Source of the DNA: Helicovermis profundi
Lineage (GTDB): Bacteria > Bacillota > Clostridia > Peptostreptococcales > Acidaminobacteraceae
Length of the DNA stretch: 64,000 nt
NCBI RefSeq assembly: GCF_033097505.1
Contig: NZ_AP028654.1
Span: forward strand, 2,500,001-2,564,000
Reading direction: 5' to 3'
In this document: in pieces, positions 63,979 to 64,000 of the stretch
Layout of the letters: each line of letters begins with the position of its first letter
How positions within the stretch are numbered: position 1 is the stretch's first letter
The notes under the pieces: model-generated
Seen by the model: only the letters and a program-made list of their open reading frames with translations
Database searches by the model: none
Told to the model about the DNA's origin: nothing
Program-made: the position numbers and the translations under genes

Positions 63979-64000
63979 TTTATCACATCCTATTTATATT

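Overview
The window is AT-rich (roughly 30% GC by eye) and looks like the chromosome of an anaerobic low-GC Bacillota, probably Clostridia or a Tissierella/Peptoniphilus-like relative. The evidence is a clostridial-type Rnf complex, selenocysteine machinery, a Leu T-box leader, an L27 with a Prp-cleaved N-terminus, YerC, and strong GGAGG ribosome sites. I cannot name a species. Almost every gene is a clear chromosomal family member. No prophage, CRISPR array, rRNA, tRNA or intact insertion sequence is visible.

Layout, left to right. 1-573: start of an RlmD/RumA-type RNA methyltransferase (partial). 730-2953: a GerMN protein, a GNAT acetyltransferase and a 55-residue small protein. 2965-9286 (minus): selA-selB-response regulator-sensor kinase-GerMN protein-small protein, tightly spaced as one possible operon. 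9450-10841: Na+/alanine symporter. 10984-12027 (minus): selD, itself a selenoprotein with an in-frame UGA at codon 17. 12179-15395: ComEA-like protein, D,D-carboxypeptidase, RidA and a YheO-type regulator. 15413-18180: leuS with its T-box. 18185-21397: rsfS-yqeK-nadD-yhbY-obg. 21577-36581: the conserved rpmA-prp-rplU-rng-DUF2344-radical SAM-rodA-minEDC-mrdA-mreDCB-radC-maf-DUF4321 block for cell shape and division. The spo genes often found in this block of spore formers are absent.

36849-52657 is the bioenergetic heart. A complete rnfCDGEAB operon is read leftward from a strong promoter. Directly upstream lies a 13-gene operon in which an Mrp-type Na+/H+ antiporter module (E, F, G, split B, C, two D/NuoL-type subunits) is joined to NuoH, NuoB, NuoC, NuoD and NuoI homologues. 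Its gene order matches, as I recall it, the archaeal mbx (mbs) operon of Thermococcales. The NuoD/hydrogenase-large-subunit homologue has CxxD where a [NiFe] hydrogenase has CxxC at both ends, so it should not be a hydrogenase. Both complexes would draw on ferredoxin and couple it to ion pumping. The promoter region of the 13-gene operon carries two TGTATACA palindromes exactly 21 bp apart, which suggests a dedicated regulator.

53159-63978 holds an HD-GYP protein followed by a small flagellin-like protein, lipA-lplA, a copper operon (HTH regulator, CopA ATPase, CopZ chaperone) with a consensus promoter and a 13-bp inverted repeat, a three-gene set (mini siroheme reductase, an unknown protein with conserved-looking His/Cys residues, and a DUF1858 protein), YerC and a ZIP metal transporter.

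The best candidates for something undescribed are the bacterial Mbx-like complex with its own operator, and the siroheme/unknown/DUF1858 operon. Smaller oddities are a sensor kinase with no canonical start codon for its first membrane helix, a 120-residue insertion in PBP2, an RNase G without its zinc link, and several strong hairpins of unknown role.
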